The position numbers were made by a program, and so were the translations under genes. From Nostoc sp. NIES-3756 (lineage in GTDB: Bacteria > Cyanobacteriota > Cyanobacteriia > Cyanobacteriales > Nostocaceae), in contig NZ_AP017295.1 in NCBI RefSeq assembly GCF_001548375.1, forward strand, positions 6,393,501-6,457,500: 64,000 bases of DNA, read 5' to 3'. This document shows, in pieces, positions 63,494-64,000 of the stretch. Within the stretch, counting starts at the first letter, position 1, and the number at the start of each line of letters is the position of its first letter. The notes under the pieces are model-generated. The model did not search any database and had not been told where the DNA came from. It saw only the letters and a program-made list of their open reading frames with translations.

Positions 63494-64000
63494 ATGGCTC
63501 AAAAAATCCCCGTTACTGTAATTACAGGCTTTTTAGGTAGTGGTAAAACCAGCCTCATTCGCCACCTACTGCAAAATAACCAAGGTCGCCGCATAGCAGT
63601 TTTAGTTAACGAATTTGGCGAACTGGGTATAGATGGCGACTTGTTGAAATCCTGTCAAATTTGTCCTGAAGATGAGGACGGCGGGAGTAATATTTTTGAA
63701 TTAACTAATGGTTGTCTGTGCTGCACCGTCCAAGAGGAGTTTTACCCGACGATGCAGGAATTACTCAAACGCCGAGATAGCATTGATTGTATTGTCATCG
63801 AAACTTCTGGTTTAGCTTTACCCAAACCGTTAGTTAAAGCTTTTCGTTGGCAAGAAATACGCAACGCCGCCACTGTGGACGCTGTGGTGACAGTGGTAGA
63901 CTGTGCTGCTGTAGCATCGGGGACGTTTGCTAGTGATTTGGATGCGATCGCATCTCAACGCCAAGCTGATGATAGTCTAGAACATGAAACACCATTGCAA
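63494..64000 (+). CDS. cobW: CobW-family metal-insertion GTPase (cut by window edge)
   Basis: The first 169 residues of a G3E-family P-loop GTPase. P-loop GFLGSGKTS at 12-20, the metal-binding GCLCC at 73-77, the switch-like VLVNEFGELGIDG and ETSGLALPKPL are all present. Members deliver metal ions to target enzymes; CobW is linked to cobalt insertion in cobalamin synthesis, and relatives serve zinc homeostasis. The segment CQICPEDEDGG between P-loop and GCLCC fits CobW proper. The C-terminus is outside the window. Confidence 0.88.
   Translation, partial: MAQKIPVTVITGFLGSGKTSLIRHLLQNNQGRRIAVLVNEFGELGIDGDLLKSCQICPEDEDGGSNIFELTNGCLCCTVQEEFYPTMQELLKRRDSIDCIVIETSGLALPKPLVKAFRWQEIRNAATVDAVVTVVDCAAVASGTFASDLDAIASQRQADDSLEHETPLQ

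Overview
The window is chromosomal DNA of a filamentous, heterocyst-type cyanobacterium of the Nostoc/Anabaena group. The evidence is psaC (photosystem I), very frequent GCGATCGC (HIP1-type) octamers, heptameric STRR repeats (TAATTCG and TGACTAT/TGACTGT types), and many families typical of Nostocales: CHASE2 kinase, orthocaspase, DUF928, DUF6464, double-glycine peptide clusters. No rRNA, tRNA or CRISPR array was seen.

Layout. 0-3.3 kb: start of pgi (minus, runs off the left edge), a small RelE-like gene with a small upstream gene, then a LivM/LivG branched-chain amino-acid ABC transporter pair. 3.6-11.5 kb: a signalling block with a TPR protein, a CHASE2-Ser/Thr kinase (minus), and divergently a histidine kinase, a LuxR-type response regulator, a membrane pseudokinase fused to a PstS-like domain, and a zinc-ribbon/FHA protein. 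11.8-16.4 kb: DUF928 protein, a caspase-like protein whose catalytic His and Cys are replaced by Tyr and Ser, and ATP sulfurylase. 16.9-24.7 kb: a secreted-peptide cluster of three small precursors with double-glycine leaders, a C39-peptidase ABC exporter and an HlyD adaptor, followed by a degenerate kinase, a response regulator and a DesK/NarX-like histidine kinase. 25.5-29.2 kb: rnz, a DUF433/DUF5615 toxin-antitoxin pair, decayed PIN and MerR-HTH fragments, and a RusA-like gene preceded by a cluster of ACGGAAA palindromes. 29.3-50.1 kb: mostly core metabolism and envelope genes (GH31 glucosidase, B12/radical SAM protein, HdeD, erythromycin-esterase-like, eda, two L,D-transpeptidases, PhoD-like phosphatase, fmt, psaC, glmS).

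50.3-63.0 kb is a defence/mobile island between glmS and cobW. It holds an AIPR gene broken by one in-frame stop, an XRE repressor with an ImmA/IrrE metalloprotease, and divergently from these an intact three-gene pPIWI-RE operon: a REase with a Cys cluster, a large DinG/XPD-like helicase with four Cys, and a 980-residue pPIWI-RE protein. An IS5-like element with frameshifts lies directly after the last gene, followed by two coiled-coil genes of unknown function. The XRE/REase intergenic region carries a GTTTCA-N4-TGAAAC palindrome and related half sites, so the XRE/ImmA pair may control the pPIWI-RE operon; this is inference. The window ends inside cobW.

Strongest candidates for new biology: the pPIWI-RE island with its possible XRE/ImmA switch, the three-peptide double-glycine cluster with its two-histidine-kinase regulator set, and the pseudokinase-PstS fusion. 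A three-copy MITE-like family of about 132 bp (16.5, 20.1 and 34.4 kb) and several decayed toxin/recombinase fragments show ongoing turnover.
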